The notes: generated from the letters alone by a model not told the origin. A stretch of 64,000 bases of DNA from Dermatophagoides farinae (GCF_024713945.1 NC_134680.1:4054001-4118000); one strand, 5' to 3'; positions 25,619 through 52,517 are shown, counted from the first letter of the stretch. A program made the numbers and translations.

Positions 25619-28600
25619 ATTGATAACAACAACAATGATAATGATGATGATGATTCAAATGCTGATCTGAATGAAATGGATTTAGCAGAAGTGGCAATAG
25701 CAATAATAATAATAAAAAAAAACAAAATCAAAAACAATTATCAATCAAATTGATCGAACGCAGAATCAATAAATTTGTCAAGAATGTTGATGATAAAATA
25801 TTCATCTGATTCGTCTATATTCTTATATAGGATATGATCACATGATCAAGAAACAAACATGATCAGAATCATTTCATATTATATAACCTGAATGGATGTA
25901 TCATCCAACCAACGACCAATAACACAACGCAACAACACAGACAAGAATCCGTATATATATATAGCATAGTAGTGGTAGTGGTAAAAAAAAAATTTTTTTG
26001 ATTATTATTATAACCAAAAAAAAAAAAATTGGAATTTTGGATCAGGCGCATTCATAACATTTTTTTTTTGACTTTACTTAAATATACTAATACTATATAT
26101 ATGATTGTACTCTAGTAATAATACTCGATATACTTGTAATACATATCTTACTATCTAGTATGTCTTTTCATTTTCATTTCATATTATTATTATTATATAT
26201 TGATTATTATTATTATCATCATCATTCAAAGGAAAAAAAAGAAAAGTGAAATGAGAGAAAAAAAAATATGATACGAAAATAACAAATTACCACGACAAAA
26301 TATCAAATGAAAGAATGAGACACACACATAAAACACACAGATAGAGATAACAACCCAACAACCCAACAACAACAACAACAACAACAACAGAAAGCAACAG
26401 AGTCCTCGCACCAACACACACACACACGTCACCAGAAATTGCTATCAAACAACCAAAAAGAAACAATTTTTTTTTCTACATTTGTCGAATTGATGGAACA
26501 TGCACACACACACACTCAGTGATCTTCTATTTGTCTCTCATATCCAGAAAAAAAACGAAAGAATTGTTTCAATATCAAAGTTTTTATAACCATTACATGT
26601 ATGATAAAATTAGATTTTCAAATTCTATTGGCTGCCGTTGTTTTTGTTTTGTTTTTGTCCGTTTAAATGTGTGTCTGTGTGTGTGTGTGTTTACGGGGAT
26701 ATGGCTTTTTTTTGTCATCAAGTTATAAGAAGAAAAAAAAACCGGTGATAAAGATACAAAAGATTGAGTTGAAAATTTAATTGATTTCATCAATTTGTTT
26801 GTTTGTTTGTTTGTTTGTGTATGTGTGTGTGTTTTAACCAATGGAACAATAATAATAATTACAACAACAACAACATTGTCGATGTTTATCAATCCATTGA
26901 ATGGATGGATAATTTTTTTTGTGGTGTTTTACTTTTGGTCACATCAATCAATCAATCAATCAATCATCATCAAGTCGAAAAAAATGATCCAATGTCGATT
27001 TTTTTTGTTTGTTTGTTAATTGATGTTTCAAAAAAAAAAATTGATTTTCACCAATAATCAATCCATTGGTTCGTTACCGGTTCTTCTTGTTGTCATCGTC
27101 GCGATTTTTTTTTACAATGATTTTGTTTAGTGTATGCTGCTACTACCCTATTTTCAAATACGATTTTTTTTTCATTGCCATTTCATTCATTGAGAAACAT
27201 ATGGAAAACAAAACAAAACAAAACAAAAAACCTAGCCGACCCGATTGAATCGAATCCACAGGAAAAAAAGGCCCGCCTTGTCTATGTTGATCTTGACCAA
27301 TGTCCAATCATTCATTCAGCATGTTGATCTTGATTCGTCAACAACGACAACAACAATTAGGTTTTTTTTTTGGTTTGTGATTTAGTTTGAAAAATAAAAT
27401 TATTCCATGTTTTTTTTCTCATTCTCTCTCTCTGTTTTTGTTGTTATTTATAAAAAAAATTGTGCTTGATTCGTGAAATTGTGAATTTTTTTTCTTTTTG
27501 ATTAATGATTCAAAAGATAATTCATTTTTGTGTGTATGATAATCAACAATAAAAATTGATTGATTGTGTAATTTAATCTTAATTGTTTATCGAGAATAAG
27601 ATAATAGAATTATTCTGTTATTAATTACCGGATTACATCACCACATCATTCATTATATAATCATCGTCATTTACATCATTTGCAAATTTCATTTTTGTTT
27701 TTCACAACATTACATTACAGAATTATTTTTCTTTAAAAATTTCGGTAAGTTTGATATTCATTTTTGTTTTCGAAAAAAAAAAAAAAAAATTCTAAGCTTG
27801 AAAACAACAAAAAAAATGCAAATAAATTATTATCATATGACAAATGATGAGTTGTTATTCTTTTTTCTCTTTATGAATTAAATTAAATTCAACTTTTTTT
27901 TTGTTTTCATTCATTTCAAAATTCAAAATTCGCCTGATAATTTTCATCATATTATAATTCATAATAAATTAAGCACAAAAAACAAAAATGAAAAATCCAT
28001 AAACAAACAAACTTTGGAAAAAAATATAAAATATTCTTGCGCAAACTCAATCTTTTTTTCTTTTTTTTTTTTAGTTTACAGCTGCACACAGAGAGATGCG
28101 ACAATATTATCAATTGTATGAATGGAAAAAAAGTATGTCGGCGTCTGTGCATGCTGTGTGTGTGTGTGTGTGTGTGAATTTGTTTTGCCCACTGACCGAC
28201 TGACCTGATGATGATGTTTGAAAATGTGATAGTTGAATCCTCTCTCATTGCTTTTGCTTGAATGAATGAATTCTGTATACAGAATTTTAAAGAATACATT
28301 TCATAGAGAAAAAAGAGGTCGACCATCTACACTAACTTAAAAAGCATTGGAACTTGAACAAAAAATTAATGTCCAAAATCGGCGCCAACTATATATATCG
28401 GTCGTTTGGTCGATGTGTGTGTGTGTGTGTGTGCCATGCACACACATGAACAAACACGCCATATTAAGCTTCTTACCGTTTTATAGCCGGGACAACGGAA
28501 TTCGTATTTGTCCGAATCAAAAAAAAAAAAAAAAATATTACATTGAATTTTGAGTTGCATTTTTTTTTGTCTTGCTTACGTCATGGAACTATACTAAATT

Positions 28601-29886
28601 TTTTTTTCTGTTACTTTTTTTGTTCATTGCTTACTGACTTTATATGATACACAGTATTAATAAATGAAATGAATGAATGGATTGTAATGAGCGGAAAATA
28701 ACCATGAAAAAAACAAAACATAAACACGCACAGAGACCGAATGATAAATCAATAAATAGATAGATTCACAAGAATAATAATTATTATTATTACATTCAAC
28801 ACATTTCATCGATTTTTCTTCACAGTGATTTAATGAAAAAACAGAATAAAGTAATATAACAACGGAAAAAACAACATTAATTATTCAAATATATTCTGGT
28901 CAGAGATTCGAATATTGAAAAAAAAGAATTAAAAACAAAAAGAAATAGGAAAATCATTTTTTTTTCTACACGTGTATTTTGGGTGTGTGGGTGTGCCGAA
29001 TACATTTACCATGAATTCGGCAACTATATCGATAATTCATTCATTTGTATGGTCTTTTTTTTGGAGGTTTTATTGTTGTTATTTTGTCTATATAAATTGC
29101 TTACGTAATATAGAATATTTTAAGAATTGTACCCGAATGACGAAAACAACTGCTGTCTGTTCGTTGTATAATCAGCCGTATCCGTCACGAAGCCATTTTG
29201 CGAAAATCCAATAAAAAAAAACCAAACAAAAACAAACAAACAAACAAAAAAAATTCAAGGACAATTAAATCAAAAATAACCGATAATCAATTGAACTTGT
29301 AGAATTTTATTACTACCGACTACTACTACTACTACTACTGCTGACATTAGCTCAATATGTTCAGTTTAATTCATTCAGTACAATTCCGATAATCCTCACC
29401 CACACACCCACACACACACACACACACAAACATTCAATTCACATCAATGTTTATTATGTATGTGTGCGTGAGGATTATTATTAAATGTTGAATGATAAAT
29501 AAATATCCATAGGGATTATCATCATTATATTATCATGTGATAATCATCAATTTCTTTTCTTTTTAACTCAATTAAAATGGATGAATAATAATCTACGAAA
29601 ATAAAAAATACCAGATGACTTTGTTTTGTTGTAATATTTTTTTATTGTCATCATAAAAATAGTATAATAAAATCGAAAGAGAAAAACAAAAACAAACCAA
29701 AAAAAAAAAACTTTTACTGTCAATCATAATTGGATATAATCGGTTTGTGTACGTGCGTTTGGTTATATAATGCCTGATATACTATTACTCTATTGGTTAT
29801 TTATCACAAAATCTGAATATTTTCATATTTGGTTCACATAATGATTTTGACCTTTAAAGTATTCAAAGGATGTTATCCCAAATAAC

Positions 29887-29888
<2 letters not shown>

Positions 29889-29922
<34 letters not shown>
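29889..29922. repeat. (AC)n microsatellite
   Basis: A pure AC dinucleotide tract of about 34 bases. It is directly followed by the hairpin-forming segment at 29931-30021. Confidence 0.9.
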
Positions 29923-29924
<2 letters not shown>

Positions 29925-32900
29925 TTTGAGCAAGACCTAGAACCTAATATGTGAAGGTCTTGTGATTAAAGAAAAAAAAAAACACACGCACACACACAAG
30001 CCCAACTATAACATGGGCTTGACTTGCAGGCTTGGCTTGAAATATCATCTCTCATCGATCTTTATCGTTTTCACAAACATTTATAAGTGTGAAGCAGGTG
30101 ATCCTGTGACAACAACAAACAACTGACCAATCGACCGACAGACAGACGACGACGACAATGATGATGATGATGTTATATGATGATGAAACATGAAATAAAT
30201 AAAATCGGAAGCCAATAATCTTGAATAAAAACGGTATATATTTATTTACCCGGCATCAGTAGCAGCAAAAATAATAACAACAATAACAAACGGTATTTGC
30301 AATATATATATAGGAAAGTTTCGACCTTTGACCTGCTATTGCTGATCTATACTCAAACAAATCAAATTGATATAAAGAATAGCAAAAAATGAAACAGATA
30401 GACCTAAATTATTATTGTCACAATGAAAAAAAAATAAAAAAATTTTCTGGAACAGTCAACAATATTTATGGAAATATGAACCACTAAAAATGCTTCAATT
30501 GTTTGTATTTGAATTTGAATGAATGAAAATCGAATGAATTATAAGGTGATGATAAAATTGTCGAAAATACATACATTCATTCATTTAGTTAGTCAGCCAG
30601 TCAGTAGTAGTAGTAGTAATGATTTGACTAACAAATGGAATAACAAAATCGGAAAAGAAATTTTAGTTTTTTTTTTGTTAGAAATAACGAAAAACCGGAC
30701 ACATGACAATGTTTTTATGATTTACGTTTATTTAGATTTATCCTTATTATTATTATTGTTGTTGTTGTTCGGGTCTAGAAAAAAATACTAAAATATGGAC
30801 TCCCCCTCTGAAAAACGTGTTATTGAATAAGGCCATAAGGCTCTTCACTTATATTTATTGAAAAACATATTGACCCAGTGTTCTAAACAACAACAACAAC
30901 AGTAGCAACAGCCGCCAAAAGTTTACTGACCGACTGACTGGTCCGGCTAGTTATTTTTTTTCTTTCTTTCAATAGATAGGAGTAGAGCTTCTCAAAATAA
31001 CAAATGTTGACCATATACCATATATCACAGTGAGAGACTATCAGTTTGTCAACAGTGTTTGAGAGAGAAAAAAAAATGAAAATACAAAACACCTAAAAGT
31101 AGTAAAAATTGAATGAATGAATGAAAGAAAAAACAACCCGAAAGCCTATCCTATTTGGGGGTATTTCTCATCATGTTTTTTTTCCCATTCATTTATTCAT
31201 TCATCAGACAATCAATTGTCCTGTCCACTATGTTGTATGTTTCGATCCCCCCCTTTCCATCATTTTCTCTCTTCTTTTCAATGATGATGACCATGATCAC
31301 CTTTGTTGTGGAACAAACACAAATTACAACGAAAACGCCAATCATCATTGAAAAATCAATGAATGGTAAAATTAACAACAACAATGGATCATGATTGAAT
31401 GTTATGTTATTCATGTGATGAAACATTTATCATCACCTTGTTGTAAAGTAATGAATCAAAAAAAAGAGAAGAAAATTCATCCACATTACAGCAATAACAA
31501 CTTACGATTAATTGAAAAAAAATTTCCGATTAATTAGCATTTAATCTACCTTCAAACATTCTGATGATGATGGATTAATTTTGATGATATTTTATCATAA
31601 AGTAGTTTCGATTGTTCATAATTTCAATTATTTATGACGTGGTAGGATTAACACCATCTAAACACCACCACTACGCACACACCTTTATGATTGTATGTGT
31701 TAATCCGGCCAAAATGAGAATGAAAAATTTTCCAAAATGGCTAAAACTAGGCCAGGTTAGACTGTTTTTTTTTGCTGGGCCACACAAAACTTTTTTCCAC
31801 AAATAAAATAAAATCTAAAATCAAACATTTGAATGATCATTTTGGTTGATTTCTTTTTTTGGAATAAAAAAAACACGCAACAATTGATTGATATAAAATT
31901 CGTCATGGATTTCTCAATCACCATCCACAAATTGCCATTTGGTCATCAAAAATTAAGAAACCTAGCTGGAACCAGAAAAAAATGTTGCGGTTAAATCAAA
32001 TCGAAACGACCGATTTTATTAGAAAATTGATGAAACATTTTTTTGATTGACATTTCTTTCTCTCTCTCTCTCTCTCTCTCTCTTTGACTGCTTCAATTCA
32101 TAAGTCTGTTGATTAACCTTTTAGAGGTAAATTATGGTCAATAGTTTTTTTTTTCTGTCCATTTTGGTGATTTATAATCATAAATTCATTTTTTTTCTCT
32201 AATATACTGAATATGAATTATGAAATTAAGTTTTTTTTCACTTCACTGAATCAATAAACTTTTGGTTGAAGAATGTTGTTTGATAAATTCACCCAATAGA
32301 ACATGAAACAACTTCGGAACAGTTTAAAACGAATTTTTTTTCTTTCTTCAAAAGGTTATAAATTAATCAATAGGTCATAAATGTGATGACCTTGTTGTTG
32401 TTGTTGCTGTTCAAGGGTAATTTGTATGAATATTTAAAATGTTTTACAAAAAAAAACTTTCACTTTGTCACCAAGAACAAAAAAGCAATCGACAAAAACA
32501 AAAATCATTCGCTTTCGATTTTCGTTTTTTTTTATTATTTTACATTTTTATTGTACCCTAATGTCCAATACCTTAATAATCATCATGGATCATCATCATC
32601 GGTATGTTGTTGTGTCCTAATTATCAATGATTTAGATTTTTTTTTTCGTTTGAAAAATATGCCGCCAATTTGATTTTCTATGTTCGATTCAGTGAAAGTT
32701 ATGGTGTGTGTGTATATATGTCTACAGAAGACAAAATTGATTTGAATGTTTTTTTATGACACACGTCTATTCTGTTTTCTTTTTTCAGTTGCAAAAAAAA
32801 CAGGTCGCTCCAATTTCGCTTTCATCTATGAATATTTACATTTATTGTGCATTTGTCCGTGTTGAGAAGAAAAGAAAAATTTTCAAGTCCTTAGTCACAA

Positions 32901-35900
32901 TTATTGTGCACGTCTCTCGAATCTATAACAATAATGTAAAGAATAATTTTAGAAAAAAACAAGTGAATATTTTTTTCCATGATATTTCCACATTTTCATT
33001 TTCATTTGAATTAAAAAAAAAATTCAAATTATTGATCAATGATTCTTGACGCAATAATATATAGCAATTCCAATGAATTATTAGGATCGATGAAGTGAAA
33101 AAAAAAACAAATCAATGCATAGTTGAAATGTAGTATTTCCTTTCCATTTTTTTTGTTTGTTTGTTTGCCCAAATTGTTTGTCAATTATAAAATCGATTGA
33201 ATTCGATCGAATCAAATGTAATTTTATAAAGTGTCGAAAATTACCGGAAGAATGTCAAGAATTTTCCAACATAATAATTATCATCATTTTACCATTATTT
33301 AATCAATTCAGATCAACATCATCAGATATCTGTAATTTCCAAGTTCTTTAGTTGTTTTTTTTTTGTTGTTGTTGAATTCTTCGTCTTTTTTTTCCTTTTC
33401 ATTAATTTTTCCAATAATTCTGTTATGAAATTCTTTGCCAATCCAAAGAAAATTGTATTTATCATTATCATGTCTAACAATTATATTGGCATAATTTGTT
33501 ATTTTGAATTGAGATAGTGAAAAAAAATCAACACGAAATCAATATGTAAATATTAATCGAATTTCTCTTCGTTTGTTATTCATGTCTGCGATTGACATTT
33601 TTTTTCTTTTACATTGAAAAGATTGATTTTATTTTATTTTTTTCCATTTAAAAAAAAAGTAGAGCAAAAAAAAACAAAATTTATATAATCAAAAACACAC
33701 ACACGCACACACATCAACACACAGTTGTGAATATAATTGGGCTACGATTCTCATGATCTTGGATCGATTATGAGAAAAAAAAATTTTGCATTATAATCAT
33801 AATGGATGGATAATGTGAGAATATTTTTCTTCTTTTTTTGCGGATGACAAACAAATCAAAACAAAATAATTTACATTCAATATCCTATTTGCATCTGAAT
33901 TCATTCTCTCTTTATTGATTTTTTTTCACATTTCCATGGAATTTTCCAGAAAAGCATGAAACCAAAAACAACAACAACGACGACCATGATCACGACCATA
34001 ACAACTTGTATTATTCTGTAACAAAAAAAACTATTCACTAATAGGATTATTTTAGATGTCCAGAATTTGCATGTGTGTGTGTGTGTTTATGTATAATGAA
34101 ATGTAACGATGTTGCAGATTCATCTGGTTTGATTTGATTCTAATTTTTTTTTCTAATCAAACAAAATTGAAAGTTCGTGTGTGTGTGTGTGTGTGTATTT
34201 GCCGTTTTTTCCCATTTTTAATCATTATGTTGTCTTTTGTCGTTTCAAAGACATTTTTATTTTCGCCTCAATCTTTATGCACATTATATCTGCAATTGGA
34301 TATTTATTTTGAAAATATCGAATATCATATTATAATTAGCCGATTTTGAGTACAAATTCGTGGATGATTGAATGAAAATTTGTTTTTTTTTTTCATCTTC
34401 GTTTATTTTGGATAGAATTTATTTGATTTCGCAATCATTTGATTATGTGTGTGTGTGTGTGTGTGTAGCCTATCCATCATCATCAAACTTTTGTTATGTA
34501 ATGCTAAATATACATAAATATACTTTACTCATCTATATATCATTTATTGAGAGGATTATTATGTTATTTTCTCATTTTTATTAATTATTATCATCATTCG
34601 ATTTAGTTAAATAATTATTTTCTGAAATATTCTCTCCATTAGTACAGAAACAAAAACCAAATAATAATAATAATAATAATAATGATGATGAAGCATATCT
34701 TCTAGTTTGTATGTACGTAAAATGACCTTCATTTATAGTCATGCATGATTTAAATATGATGATCTTTGATGATTTAATATATTACATAAATATGGGAAAG
34801 AAAAAAAAATTCTGGTTCAATATCAAAATCATTATCATTTCAATACAATGATTGCAATCATTAGATGACATACACATATGTGGCCTGCTCAAAAGAATAT
34901 GAAATACACAGAATTTCAAGGCGAAACATGTACAGGTGTGTATTATTATTGCTGTTACATGTTGTATGTATTGGTGTATGTGTGCTAGGGCCTAGTTTCT
35001 TGTTTTTATTATTTGAATTTAGAAATTGAATGATGATGAATCAGGAAAAAAAAATAAAAGCTTATGATTATCATTATAATGATGAGAATATTCAGGACAC
35101 ACACACACACACGCACACAAAAACACAGAAAGCCTGAAAAAGAAAATCTTTTTGCACTGGTGAAATAATGAATAACAAGATCAAGTTCATTTTATTGTTT
35201 TGTCAGAACAAATATTCTTCAAATAGGAATATGAATCAATGAGGAAAAAATTCTTTTTCGCTTTCATTCTGTCTCTAAACGACACTATACTATAATCAGA
35301 AATGATACTACAATGTATTTGAATTCAAGGATACAAAATGAATGAAAAAATGACCAAAAAAAAAACTTAAAAAAGTTTGATTCCATGACAATAGATGGCA
35401 ATCTTGCTAAAAATTTTGAATTTTTTTTTTTAAATAAAATTTCAGGTTTTTTTCCCATAAATATGGTTGTGTATGACAATTGCAAAAAACAATGATGATA
35501 ATAAATTCCCTAAAAAATAACAATAACAAATGAATGAAAAGAAAAGAGAAAAATGACGTCGTCAATAATCATTCTCATTTATGATGATGATGATGATCAA
35601 ATTATATTTATCGACAAATACGTCAAACTTCCCGTTTCCTGTTTGTTTGTATTTTTTTTTCATTTTGTTGCTATCTGGAATATCCAATGCCAGGATTTTT
35701 TTTAAATAGAATTCATGTTACCAAAATTAGGTCGAAAAATTAGCGAAAAAAAAACAACAATCTTATCTCAAACAGCAAAATAATATTGTTTAATCAAATT
35801 ATTGAAAAAAAAGACGAACGGAATTGGAATTGCTTTGTTTTTTGGCTATAAAATAGACCACACATACACACACATAAATTAACACAAATCAAATGTTGTT

Positions 35901-36937
35901 TTTATTCCTGGTTTTTCAAAAAAAAAATTCCAAGAATTATACAGAGAAAATCCATCGAAAAAAAACCTGTGATAAGATTATGAGCGCTAGGTCGTTTTAT
36001 TTTATCATAAAATCAATTGAAAATTATTATTAAAATAAAAAATTCGACATAGAAAAATAAAAATGAAACAAAAAAAATTGATCCAAATTTAATCAATATT
36101 TTCAGCCAACCAGCATTGTATCATCATCATCATCATCATTATTATTGAATCACGGTAAACCATAATAAAAAAGAAGAAAAAAAATTCAATCATTCAACTA
36201 CCACCACCACCACCACCACCAACAGTAAATTTTTGCCATTTTGATTTTCAACGTAATGCCGGGCGTCATTAAGGGCGTCTCATTTTTTTTCGTTTACTTT
36301 TGCTTTAAAATTGTTCTTGCCATTCGTTTCAAATAAAGTGTGTTTATACTAAACTAAACTAAACTAAACCAAATCAAAGAAAAAAAAATCGAACACACAC
36401 ACCGCATATATCTGTAAAGAAGCATCATCATTGAAAACATTTGAAAAGAAAAAGAAAAAAAAACGGGAGCTATACATGACCATTTGGGTAATAATCGTGA
36501 AGTAAAGAAAAAAAAATCAATCAATCAATCAATCATCGATTCGTCAATCATTCATTCATTCATTGTGATTGTTGTGAAATGGAAAGAATGTTTTGAAGAT
36601 ATTGGAATTACATTATATTGTTCATTATCATCATCATCATCGAATCGAAACTGGTTCAACTTTGTTGTTGTTCAAGTCAAGATGATTTTTTTTCCTTTTT
36701 CACTATTTCATTTAACGAATAATGGTAGTCTTTTCTTTTTTGTTGTTGTTGTTGTTGTTTTTGCTGCTGCTGCTGCTGTTTTTTGTTAGCTAAATTGACC
36801 TAAATTCTCATTTCATAGATTTAGATTTTTTTCTCTCTTTCACTCTACTTTTAAATGATTATTGCTGTTGCTGCTACTGTTGTCGTTGTTGTTGTTGTTG
36901 TAGATCAATTCATGTAACGATAAAAGTGAATAAGTTT

Positions 36938-48008
<11,071 letters not shown>

Positions 48009-48243
48009 TAAAACATATATATAGCAAAAATAATCTGAATATGAAATAATATTGAAACAAATGACGCCAATGAATAAAACATATATAACGTATACGAATA
48101 CTAGGTCTGGATATATATGTGTGTGTTTGCAAGTTGAACAAAAAAAAAATCGTAGATCATTATTATTAGCACAATCATCAGTCATTCGTTCGTTTTTTTT
48201 CTATTCATTTTGTATTGAAAATTATAAATTCAATTCAACAACC

Positions 48244-48268
48244 AAAAAAAAAAAAAAAAAAAAAAAAA
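48244..48268. repeat. A25 homopolymer
   Basis: Longest uninterrupted single-base run in the window. It may mark a poly(A) tail of an old retrotransposed sequence, but no element body is recognisable upstream, so a simple slippage tract is more likely. Confidence 0.8.
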
Positions 48269-51200
48269 TAGACGAAATTTCGATTGAATTAATTTGAATT
48301 GAGTCAGGAAAAAAAATCGAAATTCGAACCCAATAATATTAAAGGCGATGATGATGATGATAATGAAATAAAAGGTCACATTCTATGAATGATTTGTTAG
48401 AGAAAAAAAGCAAAAAAGAATCAATGTGTGTACGTATATATGGGCGATGAATTTTTTTTTCTCTCGAGTTTATTATTTGTATATGTTTTTAGTTTCGGTT
48501 TTTGTGTGTTTGTGTGTGTGTGTGTGTGTGTGTCTGTTTGTATAATATTCTTTTCAATGAGATTTTTCTATATTCGTTTCAATTTCGTCGTTATAATATT
48601 TGTTTTTCCAGTTGGCTAAAGGCATACCTACGAGAACGATAAATTTATAATAGTAGTAACAAAACCTAATATTAGTTGACGAATATTGTTTGATGATGAT
48701 GATGAATCTACAACAACGACAATGACAACAACAACAAAAACTATTGGGTCTATTCTTCAATTGGAACGATTTGTTGTTGTTGTTGTTGTTGTTATTGTTG
48801 CCGATTATCACATATATATGATGGTCATTGACGTCAATGATCATTTGATGATTATTCGATGATAATAATAATAATTCTATTTTATTTTCCAAAAGTGCGC
48901 TCATTCGATGATAATAATAATGATGGTGGTGGTTCTTGTTGATTGTTTGTTTGTTAGTTTGTGTATACAAATTATTATATTATTTTTAAGCTAATTAATT
49001 GATTAATTAATTAATGACGATAATCATAATCATCATTTTGATCATCATAATTCACTAAATAAAATAGAATCTTTTCGATTTACTTTTAGAATTTTCCAGA
49101 AAAAAATGCACCAAAATTCTTACATCCGTGTTTTATATTTAGTTCCAAATTTAAAGAAGCCTTAATATATTTTTTGCTTGTTTGTTTGTTTGTTGTTTCG
49201 GATCAAAAAAAAAGTACATCGATCAAAGATGATGGTTGAAAAACTTGAACCATCCATCCATTCATTCATTCATTCATTCATTAAAGAACCATTCAAAGAA
49301 CGAAAATAAAACAAGGCCAAACGGTTTGATTTGGTTTGATTGTATATAACATCCATAAACATCATCATCATCATCATTGAAAATTTTTTTTAAAAAAAAA
49401 ATTAGTCACACACGCACACATTGACCAAGTAAATAACCGGATTTTGAGAAAAAAAATAGAGAAAGAGAAAAAAAACTGGACAAACAACCTTACTGACTGT
49501 CCGACCGACCGAATGTCCGAGTTCTTTGACACAATCATTATATTCATCATCAGAGTCCACAACAAGGGTCATGTCTAGCTATCTATCCAAATCTAATCTT
49601 TTTTCTTCTTTGGTTTAATTCTTTTCTACATTCAACATATATGACGGTAAATAAATGAGTAAGTAAGTTAGTAAGCCAGTCAGTCAGTCGGACATGAATC
49701 ACGAATGAATCAAAATGCAGTGGTAATACTGATATTTTTTTTCTTGAAATGAAAGGTAAAATAAGGTCGAATGAATTTTTTTCGTCTCTCTATCTCTGTT
49801 TCTCTCTTTTTCAATGTGTTAACACCCGGTTACATACTTTTCATCATTTTTTTTCCTTCGGTTATCGATAGCGAATTTTCATATGTTGTTTTCATATACT
49901 CTTCTCACACACACACACACACACACAGAACTCAAAACATTTGGTCCTCAAAAGAAAAAAAAAATGTTGGTCATACACGATCCTAACTGTTGATGATGAT
50001 AATGATGACGGTCATCAAATGATGGTCGTCTTGATTTTTTTTTTATTCTTCTTTCATTTTCGTAATGACCGAAATCAAGTTCTTGTTGTTTATATTTTCA
50101 ATGACCAGTTGATGATGATGATGATGATGATGATTGAAATCTGGTCACATTTACAAGCATCAACATTGATTCATCTCATTCACATTCAACTTGTTGCTGT
50201 TGTCCAGTTGTGATTTCTTTGAACTAATCAATCAATCAATCTAAATAAAAAAAAATTAAGTCGATTAATTAGATTGATTAGTTTTCGGATTGTGATGATC
50301 ATCATTTTAATAACAAAGAAAGAAAATTAACTTAAAATTCAAATTGTAGTTTCTATATGAAAAAAAGAAAGAAAGAAATGAATTGAACCACAAAAAAAAT
50401 GAATTGAATTGAAAATTTTTTCAATAGAAAAAAAAATTGTCAAGAATGATGATGATGATGATACATAATGATTGAACCATTGTTATTATCATCTTATTTG
50501 GTGGGTGTGTCACTTGTGTACTTGTATATAACTAAATATAATGGGTTCAATTGTCATCAAATTTTTATAATTACAATTGTCATCAGGCTTTCTCTATTTA
50601 GTCTATATTTGTGAATTGGTTGAATAAACGTTATCGTTGCACACACACACCGGCTATACCTGCTTTATTTTTTTTCTGCTTCAATTTATCATTCATTCAT
50701 TCATTCATTCATTGTGTCTCTTTTTTTTGTCAATCACATGTATATTCATTGTATCCAAATGATCAACAATGAATGAAAAATGAAATGATTTGGTCAAAAT
50801 TCCATTCCATCCATATTTTCATCTTCATCATTTAATGATTCGGTCACAAAGCCGGATAATGATGATGATGATGATCTTAATCCATCTACAAATTCATAGT
50901 GGCTGCTGTTGTCGTCGTCATCGATGTCATTTCGGGTTTCTCTTTTTGATTTTTTTTAAAGTTAAATTTCCAATCGGGATTGAAAGGGATTTCTTCATCT
51001 CTTCCACTCTATCATTCTTTTTTTTTCTTTTTCACCGTTTTGTTAGATTTAATTTCGTTTTTATCTGGTGACACAACAGATAAATAAATGAGAAGAAAAA
51101 AAAATTATGGTCGACTTGATTCTTGACAAAATAAACAAATAAATATAAAGAGTCTCTGAGTATTTGAGTGTCTTTAAGATTGATTTGTTTGTTACTAAAT

Positions 51201-52517
51201 TAAGAACATAGACAGTCAGAAATGCCATGAAATGGAGAAAAAACACACGTTGAGAGAAAGAGATAAACAGAATGTTAATGAACTTTGACATGAAACGAAC
51301 ACGGTTATCCTTTTTTTTCATTTGTTTGTTTGTACTTAATGGCCCTAATATTTTCATTTACAAATTGTATTGATTTTTAACCAGAAAAAAAATTGATCAA
51401 CCAAATCAATTCATAACAATTAATAGATGAATGAAAAAAAATTTTTTTTCCCAGTTTTGTCGCGTTACGTATTGCGAACAAATAAACAAACATTTTAATT
51501 TATAATATAATGATGATGATGACGACAATTCGATTGAATGAAAAAAAAATGTCATGACAACAATTCAAAGAATTCCTCTCCCCCACACCACCATCACCAT
51601 CTTCCACTCTCTCATAATATATTTCAAATATTTTTTTTTATTTAGGAAAACCAGAAAAAATTTACCGGAAAAAAAACAGAAACAAAAACAAAAAATCACA
51701 TCATCATTTCTGTTAATTATTCTGTTAGTAAACCCATAAATATAATCCGTTAGAGATTGAAAATTGTGCTACAAATTTCATTTTATTCCAATTTCATTTC
51801 ATTTCATTTTTCCAATTATCTCACAATGTTGACACAATGTTTTGACGCCTGCTCGAATCTAATCAAAGTGAATGCAGTTTTTTTTTTTTTTTTTGGTTTT
51901 GAAGAAATTAATAAATGATGAATCAAGAAGGCAAATCAATCGAACCGAATCGACCACCATCAACAACCACCACTACTACCATCATCATGATGAATCAAAT
52001 AATGGGAAAAAAATATATATATACGGGAATAATAAGAAAACAGAAAAGATCTGACATTCAGTCATTATTGATGTATGTTGCTGTTGTTTGTTCCCGTTTG
52101 TATATATATAAATTTGGTACCCGGTTTTTTTTCTATATTATTATACTATTTATATAACTGTGTGTGTTTTATTATCTCCATCAACAAGCAGCAATAATAA
52201 TAATAACCGAACCAAAAAAAAAAAAAAAAACTAACCAGTTGGTCGGGCTGCCAGTTGCTCATATAACAAATATACACACAAACTGTTATGTTTTGTCTCT
52301 CTTTCGCTCTTTTCTCTCAAAATAATCAATTCAGCAGCAGCAGCAAGTTCTTATGACAAAAACAACATTTTTCTCTCTTTTCACAATTCAATTCATTTCG
52401 ATTCGATTCAATTCAATTCGATTCGATTCTCATCATCGTCATAGATTCATTGAAATGAATTACGAAAAATAAAAATTTTTATTTTTTTTTCTGGTTAACA
52501 GTTAAGTTCAAAAGTTG

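Noticed and set aside
27241-27327. Short plus-strand open frame ending in KKARLVYVDLDQCPIIHSAC
   Set aside because: The YVDLD part recalls docking-protein tyrosine motifs, but there are no supporting upstream exons, and the frame is short and single. Probably chance.
36349-36370. (ACTAA)n run considered as a telomere-like repeat
   Set aside because: The unit differs from the arthropod TTAGG/CCTAA unit, and only about four copies are present.
48320-48332. TTCGAACCC as a tRNA B-box
   Set aside because: No matching A-box or cloverleaf could be drawn around it.
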